From Polytrichum commune (taxonomy: Eukaryota > Streptophyta > Polytrichopsida > Polytrichales > Polytrichaceae), in contig OX485806.1 in NCBI GenBank assembly GCA_950295325.1, forward strand, positions 19,964,001 to 20,028,000: a stretch of 64,000 nucleotides of DNA. The letters run 5' to 3'. Position 1 is the first letter of the stretch; each line of letters begins with the position of its first letter. Made by a program: the position numbers and the translations under genes. Of this stretch, positions 46,282 to 59,481 are shown piece after piece. Under the pieces are notes generated by a model, which searched no databases, was not told where the DNA came from, and worked only from the letters and a program-made list of their open reading frames with translations.

Positions 46282-48619
46282 GCTTCTCTCTTTCCATACA
46301 AACTCATACCTAGCACAACCCATCACAAGAAGAATATCAGTATAAACATGATCATATGTAGCAAGGGTGATCCACATGTATTGTTTATGGAAATAAAACT
46401 AACATAAGCATGTTTGTATCTAAACAAAAATATTATACTTGTCCTAAATCAAAACATAAGTATTAGACCAATTGATAAAAAAAAAATACAACATGTATAA
46501 TGACTTATATCATATAAGGTCTTAGTTGGCAAAAGAAAGGCTCAAAACACACCTAGGTGGGTTTCGAATGCATAAATGATATTTGCGAAAGCCATGCATG
46601 GGCTCCTTGGCATTCAAGGGTTGACCTCTAAAAGCACAATGGGTAGACATCAAATTTAAAAGATGGAATATTTCATGTTCTTTAGAAACAAGTATGGATT
46701 TGTTGTGAAAGGTGTTTAATAAATCACATTCATGTGGTTGAAGTTAACAATATCTTCACAAATTTATACTTTAGAAGCAATTCCCTTAAACAAACTAATC
46801 ACAATTCCCTTGAACAAACTAATCACAATTACCAATTATGGTCGAGCCACTCGAGTTTTGGGTGGATTGCCTAAACTTAAAAGTTGCATGAGGTGGTGAA
46901 CAATGAAATAGATTGTCCATTTGATAATATTTTACACTTTCCGCATATAGTGCATTCTACAACAAAGAGAGGAAAAGACTTCTTAACACCAAATTTTGAT
47001 TATCGGTTTACATGCTTAGGTGGCAAGATAAACCTCTAGGTGCGAGAGAGCACATATGGAAACACTTGAGAACAAATTAAACGGACCAAAAAAAAAATGT
47101 CGGCTAGGAGTTAAAGGTTTCTTAAATAGTGAATGACCATCATTTGGGTGATTGGGAATTCACGGTCTCAAACACTTTAATTTGGTACCCATTGTTTATA
47201 CATGCAATTATGGCCTTTTGGGCCGCACATGGTCCAAAACATGTTTCGGTGCTTGCAAGGGTATCATCATCAAAAACCCAGGGGGTGGACTCTTCATACC
47301 ATGTACGAGGTTCTTCACTCGGGTTGTGATGGTTTGCTCGTGTTTGGTTGTATTTTGGTTACTCTCTTGCAATTGAATCTTTAATTTGTGTCAAAGATAA
47401 AACAACCCATGTACGAGTTAACATGAGTGTTAGAAGGGATGTTATTGGGAGCATTAGTGTACATAATATACATAAGGGAGAGTCCTTTTTCTCTTCTAGT
47501 GTGTACATCTTAAAAGCCTATTCAATTTTATGAAGTAAAGGTAGATGTACAAATGGGGTATACAATTTAGAGAAGAATTTGACAACAAATGTGTTGGTTT
47601 CATCCACTTTACATTTTTATTCATTGTTTTCATTTGGTCATAGTTCTCAATGACTATTGCATGTCTTCTTGTTGGTGTTTGCATTTGGGTTTTAGGTTTT
47701 TACAAACTAGAGGCTCTTGGAGCTCTCATGGGCTTCCTTTAGTTTTCCTCTCTAGATTATGACTAAGTTATTATGCTTTTATCTTTGTTTGTTTGATAAA
47801 ATCATTGAGTTACATGCTATGAATGAAAACATTCAATGACTTTCTCTTTGAAAAGTGAAAGTGGTTTTTGTATGTAATGAAGGAATATGTCATTCATGAT
47901 GTATAATTTGTGTATGTAGTGGAGGCATTTATCACGTTAAATAGAAAGGCTTAGTGCAAACACACGAGTCCATCTTTTAGTGTGTCATTAGTACATATAC
48001 ATTTGTTTTTATAAACTTCTCACATACAAATTCTTAATTTCATATTGACCCACACGCATCAATTAGGTTTCCAATGAAAAGTCCACCCCCCGTGACCGAA
48101 AAGACACATAAACACACATTTCATGACCCACTACCCATAAACCGGTCCAACATCGATGCCACAAAGTTTGGTGGCTTGAAGTGCGGAGAAATAATGCTCC
48201 AAATTATTGGGACTAATGGCATGATACACATTGGACAATTTCAAGAGTACGTGGTATGTAAGTAGCTCAAAATGAGTGTTCGGAAAAAAAAAATACTGAT
48301 TCTTTTTGAAAATTTTCAACAAAATTACATTAATTTTGTAATAATATTTATTTAAATCACCTTCATGCTCGTGCATGAAAAACCTTCAAGAAGTGAAGTG
48401 GCAGAGCTCACTTCTTGATCCCATGGAGCATGTAACTAGTTTAAAAATAAATATTCCACAAGTCCCTTTTTTGGTGTTCATCCATTTCCACTGAAAATTG
48501 CAACACCATTGCAATATTTTCATGGTTACATGAATGAAGGTGTATCTTATGTGAAACCACCACCCAAACATTGTTCTATGAGTAATTGGGTCCGGTAAAG
48601 ATTGTTATTATAATTGCAG
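46282..48619. other. Intergenic region, no gene seen
   Basis: Several overlapping short frames at 47.1-47.4 kb have no domain or splice support. Nothing else is recognisable. Confidence 0.5.
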
Positions 48620-48887
48620 TACACTAAATATGTCAATAACCCTATGAAAGTAAGTAACATTAAATTAAACTCAAACATTAAATATCAACTATGGTAATAT
48701 GTGGAAGTTACATGTTTGAATTTAGTGTTAGTAAGGATATGAGGGGAAAAAATGATGAAAGGAGAATTCCAGCATATCCTCTAGCTTATCTTCTAACACT
48801 AGTTGTTAAGGAATTGAAAATTAGTGTTAAGCAGGGTAGGATGGTAACAACATTAAATATAATCAAACACTAAATATCCTATTTAGT
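48620..48887. mobile_element. CACTAAATA MITE, copy 2 (inverted, one end shortened)
   Basis: Read on the plus strand it follows the reverse complement of the 40,501-40,820 element over its whole length (GTCAATAACCCTATGAAAGT, TTACATGTTT, TCTAACACTA, AATCAAACACTAAATATC). It lacks about 50 bp near the end corresponding to 40,820. Confidence 0.85.
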
Positions 48888-49470
48888 TGTAATTCTAGGC
48901 AACCCCAACCCATATCCATGTTTGTCAATTGTTAGAGGTGTGTCCTAAATAGTGAGGATTGGGCTAAAAGAGACGGTTTTATCCGGTGTTTGGTCTTTTG
49001 GAGCTCCTATCGGTTTTGTGTTGGAGGCCAAACATAAACATAAGCGTGGGTTGAACCTCCTCATACTTTCTTTTAGTGTTCTCGGGAGTTGGAGACTACG
49101 GAGCAACTTGGAACTAGGGAACGAGTTTGGGAACATGTGAACAAGTTCGGTTCATGTGGAACAATGGCGTGTAAGTGGAAAAATATAAGGATTCAATTTT
49201 GCATATGGTGGCCCCCAAGTCTTTGACATTAGCCGTTAATGATACTCTCGTAGAGCAAACTTTATACGAGTCCACAACATGGAACATGTATATCCAAACA
49301 ATGACCCACACTAATTGGACGAAAAAGTGTAGTTACAAATGAACTCGTCGAGTTTGAAAAATAATCAGTTGGAAAATTGTCCATCATTTTAGAAGAGTAC
49401 CTCAAACCAATACAAATAAACTAAAAGACACACAATATGCATGACATTACTTGGATGATAGTTGTGTTTA
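48888..49470. other. Intergenic region, no gene seen
   Basis: No supported feature. Confidence 0.5.
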
Positions 49471-49889
49471 AGGTAGAAATACCATAACCCGTTAACCACC
49501 CTCTAGCCGTGCACTAGACCGCTGTCATAATGGTGAAGTGCATTTCTAAAACCGATCATGGCTCGGCGGCACTGCAATGCATGTACATTTAGTGTAGCCA
49601 ATGGGAGTCAAGTGTTAATGTACTCATGAGGTAACCGATGTAGATGATGTTGTGTATGCAAATGCGGATTACCGTGTTCGGTGTAGGGAGAATCTAGTGA
49701 ATGAGTAGGGGGTTGGACAACTTTCCACTTTGAAAAATTGTAGCATTTTTTGTATAGGGCAAAAAAATATGAAACAACTTGCATTCTTCATGAATCCTTC
49801 TCGTCTGTCTTGGAAAATGATCTCATGATTGTCAGACCAGATCTTCAATGCGAATCACCTTATTTTCACGGGTTATGGTATTTCTACCT
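49471..49889. mobile_element. MITE with 22-bp inverted repeats and TA target site
   Basis: The left end AGGTAGAAATACCATAACCC is exactly matched, inverted, at the right end (GGGTTATGGTATTTCTACCT). TA precedes and follows. The length is 419 bp with no coding sequence. The TA target suggests a Tc1/mariner relationship. Confidence 0.85.
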
Positions 49890-51300
49890 TAGCTGCCCTG
49901 ACTTCAAATTCAAACTGTAGCATTGGGATTCTCGAATCCACTTGTTGGACCCATGAACACAGCTCATCAGCTGAGTAATGTTATGTGTAACCCGTTGGAC
50001 TTGGAAACTGCTGGGCTTGGACTGATTATACCCAAAAATCTTCCCGGGCAGCGGGCAGGCAACAACAAATTTGAATCCTCTCTCAGAAGATCAAATCCCG
50101 CTAAGCTAGTCAGGTTATTAGATTGATATCAACTCCCCACCGAGAAACAATGTGTGGATGCGTGCCCGCTCATTCTCCCAAAAAAAACATCGTATGCGGA
50201 TGCCATAACTTAGTAGGCTCCTTTGTTATTGAAAGCTCTTGGGCATAGTCAACAAACTCCTCCTCTCTCACATTTCAATCGCCATTGATAGGCTATTAGA
50301 TAAGCAGGTGCTTACATAGCCACTTGTCATGGGTGCCTAACACACGCAACCATTAGGAGATGTTTTGCCTATACCTAATTTCCTCATATTTTCTCGGGGT
50401 TCATATGAATACCTTTTTCATTTTCAAAGTAAACGATTTTCGATGGCATTAGATGGATATCTAGCCCCCCCTAGTTATGGTGACTATTGAGCTTAGGTGA
50501 TTGATGTATTTTGAGCATGTAGTCCAGTATCTTTTAGAGACATGCTATTTTGGTGTTCATACGTCAAGGGAAAGCACTGCAATGCACCGGGACACCACCT
50601 TGTGATGAAGTGGTGTTGCTTTATTAGTATATGCCATAGTTGCACCACTTTACATTTGGGTCCAAGACTGGAGACATATGAAATTGAGTGATCGTGTTGG
50701 TAAAGAGCAAAATTTTGGATTCAAGAAGTTTCCAAGAGGGTATGGACTTGTAGTATGCAATACAGATGGGGAAATTTGATTGAAGTGGCACTAACGTGGC
50801 ATCACTTTCACACCAAATCTTGGTAGAACCAGCTCAAGAAAAAGCTCAACCCAATTTGAGAAACCAAACTTTAAACTTGGGTTTGGACCCTAATGTAATC
50901 CCACCCTTATTCAAAATTATGTGACCATTGCGACAACATCAATCTCATTTGCATTCACGCATCTAGAGTTCCTCCACATGTGAAAATTGTATTTAGTAAG
51001 GAGTGCGGGTCTTATGTGGTCACTCGTCTAATCGGACATCTATATTTCAATGGTAAGTAACATGCCAAGGTGTGTACTTAAGATGGATGCTAAATAACCA
51101 TGAGTTACAATGAGATTGGACTACGTGCTCAAAATATACACAAGATTCTAGGTTCAATTGTTAACACAGTTGGGAGGGAAGGTATATGCGATGGAAAGAT
51201 TATTTTCTTTTCAATATGACTAAACACAATTTGAAATACGAGAGGCCCCTTAGAAACTATATAGTAGAAGTAGGAAAACACTCATACCTTGCCATGATCG
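49890..51300. other. Intergenic region, no gene seen
   Basis: It contains the second copy of the dispersed repeat (50,398-50,580). No gene is supported. Confidence 0.5.
50398..50580. repeat. Dispersed repeat family, copy 2
   Basis: It shares GGGGTTCATATGAATACC, GTTATGGTGACTATTGAGC, ATGTAGTCCAGTATCTTTTA and TTTTGGTGTTCATA with the copies near 39,940 and 56,560. Confidence 0.5.
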
Positions 51301-52345
51301 AGACAACTAGAAGATTTACCAACTATTGAAAGTGCCCACAACATGACCACACACCTTATATAAAGACGAGGTTTGCCTCTACACCTATGTATAAAGCCTA
51401 CACCCACCTCAATTAAAACTCCACTAGACTTTTATGTTGAGAAACCAAGGGATTTTAACTTCCACCGTATCAAAGTTTTACCATGTCTTCCACATGCGAT
51501 AATTTCTCAAAGATATACCACATATATCACTCAAACCCAAGAAAACCCCAAGAGGCAACAAAGTGAAAGTAGGAAAAACACCCATCTCCTACCTTGATCG
51601 AGACATTTAAGAGATTTGCCCACAATAGGGAGCCACACCGGATACAAACACGAGGTCTACCCCTACACCTATGTATACATCCTACACCCACCTCAACAAC
51701 CTTCCACACTAACCTTGTGTGATGCGAACCAAGGGTTCTAGCTTCAACGATATCAAAGTTTACCATGTGTTCCTCTCCGGAGAATTCTCTCATAGATAAA
51801 CTACATATGTCATTACAACCCTAAGAAACCCAAAGGCGACAAAGTGAAAAATGGAGAAAAACGCTCATCCCCTACCCAAATCAAGACGATTGAGAGTCTT
51901 GAGCTATGAGAAGGGCCACACATTAGATATAAACATGAGGTCTACCACTATGCCTATGTTTACGTCGTACACCCACCTCAAAATTCTTCCACACGAACCT
52001 TGTGCGATGAAAAACCTCGGGTTTTATAGTATCATTTGTATGGATTGAGATGACCCTAAACTACTGGGTGATGGTGAAGAGGTACCCATTTCCGAATGAA
52101 GCGGTTGGCGGTTCGATTCCCGCTGTTAAATCTTCTCTCTGAGTCAAGAGCTTACCCACTGCAAGGTAAGCAGTAAACCCCACCCTCCACCAATAGGATT
52201 CTTAAGCAGGGTGGGGCCAATGGGCTCAAATTCATGTCGGATTGTCTGACATTGGTTATTTATTTATTTATCACTTGTATTAGAACTTACCGTGTGTTCT
52301 TCATGGGATCGTTTCCTCAAAAATAAATTGTATATCTCATTCCAA
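51301..52345. repeat. About 280-300-bp tandem repeat, three units
   Basis: Units begin AGACAACTAGAAGATTT (51,301), AGACATTTAAGAGATTT (51,601) and AGACGATTGAGAGTCTT (51,883). Each contains ACGAGGT, ACACCTATGTATA, TACACCCACCTCAA, CTTCCACA and ACCATGTGTTCC-like phrases in order. The third unit is interrupted by a SINE at 52,042. A fourth relative is at 54,150-54,620. Confidence 0.85.
52042..52268 (+). mobile_element. tRNA-derived SINE
   Basis: It is flanked by TATCATTTGTAT (52,030-52,041) and TATCACTTGTAT (52,269-52,280), a 12-bp duplication with one mismatch. A perfect Pol III B box, GGTTCGATTCC, is at 52,110-52,120, with an A-box-like sequence about 40 bp before it. The 3' end is (TTAT)n. The related repeat unit at about 54,550 has the same site without the insert. 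Confidence 0.8.
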
Positions 52346-54149
52346 CTACCACATCAACACCTTCCACAAAGGCTTCGTCTGCAACCTCGACACACAACTC
52401 CCTCTCTACTACACATATTTCCCAAAAACGTATATTCCAAAGCACCCAAACATACTCAAATGGACACATAATGACCTCCTTGACCCTAAAACCTCCAATT
52501 TTGGCAAATACCCAATCTTCCCGCATCACATATCACCCAAACACTAAAATTTCGAAATGCACAATTAATACACGGGATGCTTGCAAGAAACACCTCTTGT
52601 GGCCCAAACAATTCCCAACCCCATTTTGCCCTTATGTAGATCCATGAGATACAAACTTGATATGCGGCCCCACCTCCTAGCCACTTACCACCACCATGTC
52701 ATACATGGACTTCATATTGGCAGTCACAACAAAGGTCCGAAACACATACAAGTTCTCCTTCTCAACCACATGGGGAGGTCATTGTCGAAATTTTATTAAA
52801 CCATGTGAGAAAATATAAGGTATTTTTAATTTAAGAGACCAAAACTTTACACAAATTTGATTGTGGTTGCTTGTGTTAGTGTTTGGTAGTGGTCGGTCTT
52901 CCGTTGAATGGTTGTCTACGGGTATCTTTCATGGCAATAGGTGAATTCAAGGAAGTGCAGTGATAGGTATGGGGCAAGGAGTGGAGTGTGTGGGCAACCT
53001 TTGAATAAGTAGGATATTTGTACATAATCAGGTTGGACATGTGCAAGATAGTTTTGATGAAGTATTGTGTGTTCAGCAAGGTGAGATGGGGTGGAACTTC
53101 CATTTGTGAGGCAATTCCATAGTGTGTTGTGGTGGTTGAGCCCGGAGAGATCAAAAACTATATACTTTTGTAAACCATGTGCGGTGGGGGGGGGGGGGTG
53201 GGGTAATTAAAGATGGGATATTTATCTACATTTCTTGAATAATTGGCACCCTGTTGGTAGATAAAAGTGTAGTTTAAGATTTTTTCAAGACCCTAGAGGT
53301 AAATTTAATGAACATGATGAACTTATTTTATAGATTTTTTTGTTCATAAATTATATTATTCATCAAAATATTGGAATGTTGACATAAATTGACATTAATC
53401 CATAACAAAACAACAATAATACATTAATGGTACATGCAAATAAAATTGAATACTACCTGGTTGTAGCACTATCTTGAAACTCTTGGTGACCACCCCAAGC
53501 TTGCCAACATCCAAATTCGATGTTTTTTAGTCAATTGAGGCAACTCCTCATCCAATCCAAAGACATTCATTGAACCTCACAAAAAGTCTTTGGTCCTCTA
53601 AATATGACGGACCATATTTTATCAATGAAATTGATATACTACCTATATTTTCCACATACCCTATTTTAGATATAATATTGTACGGGCCATTCCATCCAAG
53701 CTATAGTAATTCCAAAAGGGGTCGAAATTTCATCCCTTGAAAATACTAACCACATGATAACAAGGATTCACCCACCAACAAAACATAGCTCTCCTAGAAG
53801 ACACCTTCAAACTCCCACCCCAAGCAACCAACGAGCTCCAAACCCATCTACATGCCACAACCATCAACTCTCTCACCACCATCGTCCTCAACAAACGCAA
53901 ACTAGAACACAACCCCACAAAACGACGCAATCAAACACCGAATGCATACGTCACTATGGAAGCTTGACAATAGATCATCAAAGCAAAAATGCATACAATG
54001 AACACACAACACAAGAGTGCCTTTTTGACACTCCACACATTCAATATAAATGCATCGGTAGCATGCTATTGCTTACATTAAAAAACCCACCCATGAGAAA
54101 GGGAAGTAACACTTGCCCTATGGGTAGCTAGCGTTACTACTATTACTAC
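52346..54149. other. Intergenic region, no gene seen
   Basis: It includes a G-rich homopolymer tract near 53,186-53,199. Short frames have no recognisable domains. Confidence 0.5.
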
Positions 54150-54620
54150 TACCATCATTCAAACCCTAAGAAGCCCCCGAAAGTAAGAAGGCACTCATCC
54201 CTTACCCTACTTGAGACAATTGATAGCAAACCCACACATACTGGTGTGGACGATCAAGGAAACAACTCCTATCATCAGGGGCCACTTTTAGAGTTGGTTT
54301 AACCAGTGAAAGCCATTGAATGTAACCAATGCTGATAGGAACCGTTCCATGTTGACCTACACCAGTAAGTGTGGGTGGGCTACGAGCGACTTACCAGCTA
54401 CCGGAAAGTGCCACCCACAAAAGTGCCACGCACCATATACACCTAAACACGAGGTCTACCACAATGCCTAAGTTATGTATACATCGTACACCCACCTCAA
54501 AAGCCTTCCACACTGAGCTTGTGTGATGAGAAACCCCAGGGCTTTCTAGCGTCACTCGTATCAGAACTTACCATGTGTTCCTCCAGGGATCGTTTTCTCT
54601 GACATAAGAATAAATAAAGG
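54150..54620. repeat. Fourth copy of the 280-300-bp repeat with internal foldback
   Basis: The left and right parts match the 51.3-52.3 kb units (GAGACAATTGATAGC; CACGAGGTCTACC, CTTCCACACTGAGC, AGAACTTACCATGTGTTCC). An imperfect inverted repeat (54,233-54,373, arms of about 40 bp starting CACACATACTGGTGT) is inserted between them and looks like a small foldback element. Confidence 0.7.
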
Positions 54621-54954
54621 GACGGATACAATACGCATGCATGATGTGGTGCTGGATCATGCATCTGCCCCTCACTTAACTTATTACCTGGTCAACCTTT
54701 GCATCGGTGCAAAGTTGGATCAATGCCTCGGTCCTGGTCCTGAAAATTGTATCGGAAATTTCACTTTCCAAGTGACCATGGGATTTAAGTGCTGTATTTT
54801 TACGGCACTGTCTTCGATCGCATCTTGCAGGCCCGAGGCCATGACATACTGTTTCAAATCGCGAGGACGATTGGATTCGCCCCTAGTTTAAGCATTTCTC
54901 ATCAAGACTTGGGGGTCAATTCGCGCTTTCGATCGAAATGATGTGGTAGATTTC

Positions 54955-55972
54955 TCAGTGCTTACAGCTCTGTGCCTGCTTAGCTTGCTCCTCAGCTAAT
55001 TCTTCTACTTTGCAAGCTTCTCTCGTCAGCCTTCGAGCCTCTACTTCTCGGAATCACCTTGATGTTCACCGCTTCTGATGAAATGGAACATATGTGAGGG
55101 CGATTCTTGTGAAGCGGCCATGATTCATTAAGTGAGTTGACGCTGGGAAACCACTGTTGATCGCATCGCTCCTCTTCATTGGAAATTGGAACACCATAAA
55201 TTCTTTGCTCGTTTTAGCAATTCGACAAACTCAGGGCCAACGCATGCACTTCCGATTGTTCGATGGAAACAACAATGTGGTGGCTTTGATCATCACTCTC
55301 GGCTGCTCCACAGCTCCTTTGCAAGGTTCCTACCAGCACTTCAAAGTCTCTAATTCTCCAAACCCTTGACTCAATATCTGCACTTCAGGCTTTATGTATA
55401 TATCTTTTGCATCACCTTGAGCAGATGTGGCAGAGTTGGAGCAGAGCGATCACCATGCTCGATCGACTTTCGTCTCCGTTCGACTGGTAAGTCTCATCAC
55501 AGGTGTTCAAAACAACTAGGATAAAAAATAAAAAAACAGAATCATATCACAGAACAAGTGTTTTGTGCACACTGAATTATTGCCTTTGGGTTCCGAATTA
55601 TACATAGGGAAAAAACGTCGTCGTTGTTTACCTCCAATCCCAGAACTTGAAATGACAAGCTTCGCGAACATGATTCTTCACAATTGCAAACTGGATGACA
55701 CCATTCATTCCCGAGCAGATCCAACAGCCTGAAGTGTTTGTGAAGCTGGAATCAACTCCATAACCAGGTCACATACATATCACCGTACACACAAGGAATT
55801 CTGTGACAACCTTGTGACGAATTGAAGTGAGTTGACTCTGGGAACCGAACGATGTCAAATCGTCAATCGTGCGGCCGCAGGTATCTATAAATCCAGTCGG
55901 CATCATCTTCTCGACCGACCTCAGTCGTGTCATTTTCGGCTGTGCGTGTTTTCCCTTCTTCTCAAGGGCCAT
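54955..55972 (-). pseudogene. Possible gene with GRF-like zinc motif and coiled coil, unrecognised
   Basis: A first open stretch starts MALEKKGKHAQPKMTRLR (ATG at 55,972). A candidate exon at 55,632-55,745 (acceptor TTCCAG, donor GAG|GTAAAC) reads a Cys-x2-Cys start and then VKNHVREACHFKFWDW. This recalls the end of GRF zinc fingers, which pair with a coiled coil in many plant proteins. The last stretch ends VEELAEEQAKQAQSCKH and stop at 54,955, a charged helix. The central exons could not be joined without breaks, so it is either degenerate or misassembled by me. The function is unknown and may be transposon-related. Confidence 0.25.
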
Positions 55973-58900
55973 GCACTAGCTAGCTAGCTACTAAACTAGC
56001 TAACTACGAGGCTTGCAACAACAACAACAACAGGAGATCAAAGCCATGCATTGATGTATACATAGAGGCCCGGCCAGGCTATTGATTGATATTGCCCGGA
56101 TTTCGTTTACTTTACCCAGAGCCTCATGGCATGATGTAGAGGTCACCACTGCAAAGTTGGGTTGGGTTCGTGTCACTTTCTTGAGAGGGTTTCAGTGAAT
56201 TGCAGATCGGCAAAGACAAGGACCGTCCTCCACCCCGGCCCTTTTCCTTTTGTAATTTTCAATCAACACACATTCTTGCGGATAGCATGTCACTATGTAC
56301 ATATGAGTATACACGCACACCTAATCGAGAGGGTTAATTCACTGATCACTACTAAAAGACTTCCCTGTGATGCTTCACTACCATCATGTGGGTCATGGGC
56401 CATTGTCGTGTGTCACTGAAAGAAAAACGCGAGTCTATCATTGTGGTAGATTTGCATATTTTCCAACGACTTAGAATAAGTTTCATGTGACGCATGTTGA
56501 TTAGGCTTGTAGTGCTTGTAAAAGGTACACTACGGGTGTTCGTTTGGTTTGTATTTCATGTTCTCCAACTTCATGCCGACCAAATTTACACGATGGAACT
56601 TGATTTACGTTAACAAATCTATGATAAAGCACTCATCTGTGTCGGTTCTTTAATTGAATACCTAGGTCCTCCCCCCATGCTCAATTGTGTTGATTCTTTT
56701 AGTCTAGAACGGTTGATGGATTTAGAGCACATAGTCTAATGTCTTTTACATAGATGCCTTGCCGGGTTCTAACCTAACCATACACCACTCAAATACACTC
56801 CGAACTTCGTAATATCACGCTTGTGGCAACCAAAAGTGCACATGATATTGAGGAGTTATGTGGTGTTAACATGGATGCATGAATCACTGTAGCATGTGAC
56901 ATTATGAAATAACACAAAATCACATTGCAATAATGACAATGATCACAACGTGATGCGTGCAAGCGTGCGGTTTGCGTTCTGTGATGGTTTATTTTAATGT
57001 CAAAACCCATGATATTTGGGAAAGAAACATGATAACAAGGAGTGAGATTTAACCTAAGAACATCCGTTCCTTAGGGTTTGGGGAATTATGTGAGGGTCAA
57101 ATCCCCGGTTTTAAAGCTCCGAAGTATACGAATCCGTAGGGTGCAATGTGAGTACATTCAAAAGACAAGAAAACTTAATTATCATCTTGTTGAGGTCCTT
57201 GGATTGTTGAGACAAGTGCACCAGAATCCACACAAGTCGTGAACATATCGCCTGCTTAGATGGTGTTTTGTGCTCATTTAAACTGGATGTCAATTCACTT
57301 TCATTCTACTCGCCTTCTGAAGAATTATAAGCTCTTCAAAATGCGACATCTTGATTACCTTGCCACACATCGGAAGATTGAATTTTTTTTTTCTCCTTTC
57401 GATTATGTTGGGCCTCCTGCAATTGCGACCCATAAACTTGCGCTAATTCTCGATCTCATAGTCTGAATTGAAGTGTTGAGCAGAGCAAGATCGATTGATC
57501 TCCATACTCACATCGAGGGCTGCATTAATAGCAAGATTGAGTTAACCCTTACACAACAATCCTTATTGGGACCTGTGTTTATATGGGAACGTGACAATTT
57601 ATACAAACCCCTCAACAAGTATTGAAATAATTTGGTATGTGGGGTCGAATCCGTGTTTAGCATAAGTGAAAGTTAAGGCATATGTGAATGGTAATCACAT
57701 ATATGAGGTGTGATGTGAGTACACGTCAATTATACGAACTCAATTTTTTTGAATAATTCGGTCGACATAGATTTAAGATAGATAAATAAATTTCATATAA
57801 GATCAAATATGATTTTGATTTTTTGGGGGCACAAGCACGGTCAAGTGGATAACTCATGAACCAAGCATAGGATTAAGTGAAAGTGATTCAGACTATATGT
57901 ATTAACTTTGAATTTTGTAAAGAAAAAAATATTAAAAATTTTGAAAAAAATAATAGATTGATCTACAAAGCCAACCAATTTATGTTGAGAAAAATAATTT
58001 CAAGAAAAGTCTGCACATTTTTAGAAGACGGTGCAAGTGGTGTGCAAGTAGATGATATTGAACAAGCAATTGTCTACAATTTGTTTGAAATATGATAAAA
58101 ATAAATAAAAAATAAAAATTCTCTACATACTTTTGTAATGATGCCCTCAAGTTTATAACAAATTCAAGGATATATGAAAGATTCAACTTTAGAATATTTA
58201 AGGTCATGAATAATTACATCCAAAACCAAATTTAGCCATTTCTTTTGAGCATCATGACTTTCAATAACAAGTTTTAAAGATCTCGTCTTGACATTTAAGT
58301 ACTTAGCACAACAACACTTTGCTACTAATTTTGAACACATAGTCCGATCTCCTTTGACCACATGATTTTGTTGATCTCCAGTCTTAGATCCACACCTAAC
58401 CACACACCACTCAAATGTAGGTGACCATTTAGCCTTGATTATGTATTAACCATTCTAGGTTGAGTAGTCAACATAATTAGGGCTACCTCATCATGTTCTA
58501 GTCCCGACACTTTTGACATTGAGAAATCATAGCAACAATAGAGTTATCCGTAAAGTGAGCTGAAGAGAGGGTTTTGGGCCTGGATTTGAGAAAATTGTGT
58601 GACAGGCCCTAAAAGTGGAGCAGGTGTCTGTAGCTATAAAAAAACACAGGCACAAATCTTTTGAGGGACCGGAAATGGTGAAAAAAAAAATTTGCTCCTG
58701 TGTTGTGAGCACGCCCCGTGAATTTAGCGTCGCTTTGTCAGAGGGTGCTAATTATGTCACCCTGTTTCGCTAATTCTGTTAGGGGTGCAGACAAGACTAA
58801 GTAAGTAGTGAAGCACGCCCAAAATCAGCAAGCACACATGACGGCCTCAACCACGAATAGGCGGATTCTCTCATCCAAAAACAAGCAGACCAGCTCTGAC

Positions 58901-59481
58901 CCTAAACCCAGGCCTTGTGTATTATGCCCCGGAATTCAAGAGCCTTACTTTGCATTTCCATGGGTTTGTGTGAATCTGTCAAAACACTCAAAATTTGTCA
59001 AAACACCAGCTCACTTTACGGATAACTCTAATAGGGAGCTCAAAAAATCCACACATTGTTGTTACAAGCTTGCATCGCATTCACAGAAACAAGAACATCC
59101 CCAACTATAAAAATCCAAGTTGAAAAATCTTGGCAAACGACAGAAACAAATCATTTCAAACACATTTGCCTTGTGGTAAGGTTTGTAGTTAGGAATGGTA
59201 TCCAAAAAGACATGTGTTACAATGAGATTTGACTCTATGCATGCTCAAATCTTCACATAATTGAGAGGGCCTACCAAACCAAGTCTTGAAGGAAAAAGAG
59301 AATGTTCACTTTCACCTCTTACAATTGTTGCATCTCAACTCCACATCTAAAACTTGAAATATAAAATTTCTTGATTCATCACATTCGCTAACCGGAGCGG
59401 ATAATCCCGAGCCGATGCAATAGCCAAGTTTAATCAACGAGTGGTCACTACATGGATCACTTGATCTCGCCACTTCAATAA
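55973..59481. other. Intergenic region, no gene seen
   Basis: It contains the third copy of the dispersed repeat (56,560-56,800). Open frames are short and unrecognised. Confidence 0.5.
56560..56800. repeat. Dispersed repeat family, copy 3
   Basis: It shares TTCTTTAATTGAATACCTA, AATTGTGTTGATTC, CATAGTCTAATGTCTTTTA and CACTCAAATACA phrases with the copies near 39,940 and 50,398. Confidence 0.5.

Noticed and set aside
47129..47384. Three overlapping plus-strand frames
   Set aside because: Overlap in all frames indicates chance lack of stops; no recognisable domain.
52057..52130. Possible tRNA gene around the perfect B box
   Set aside because: No full cloverleaf or acceptor stem; flanking duplication and (TTAT)n tail make it a SINE.
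54637..54891. 84-codon plus-strand open frame
   Set aside because: No domain, no splice support, adjacent to repeat units; not convincing as a gene.
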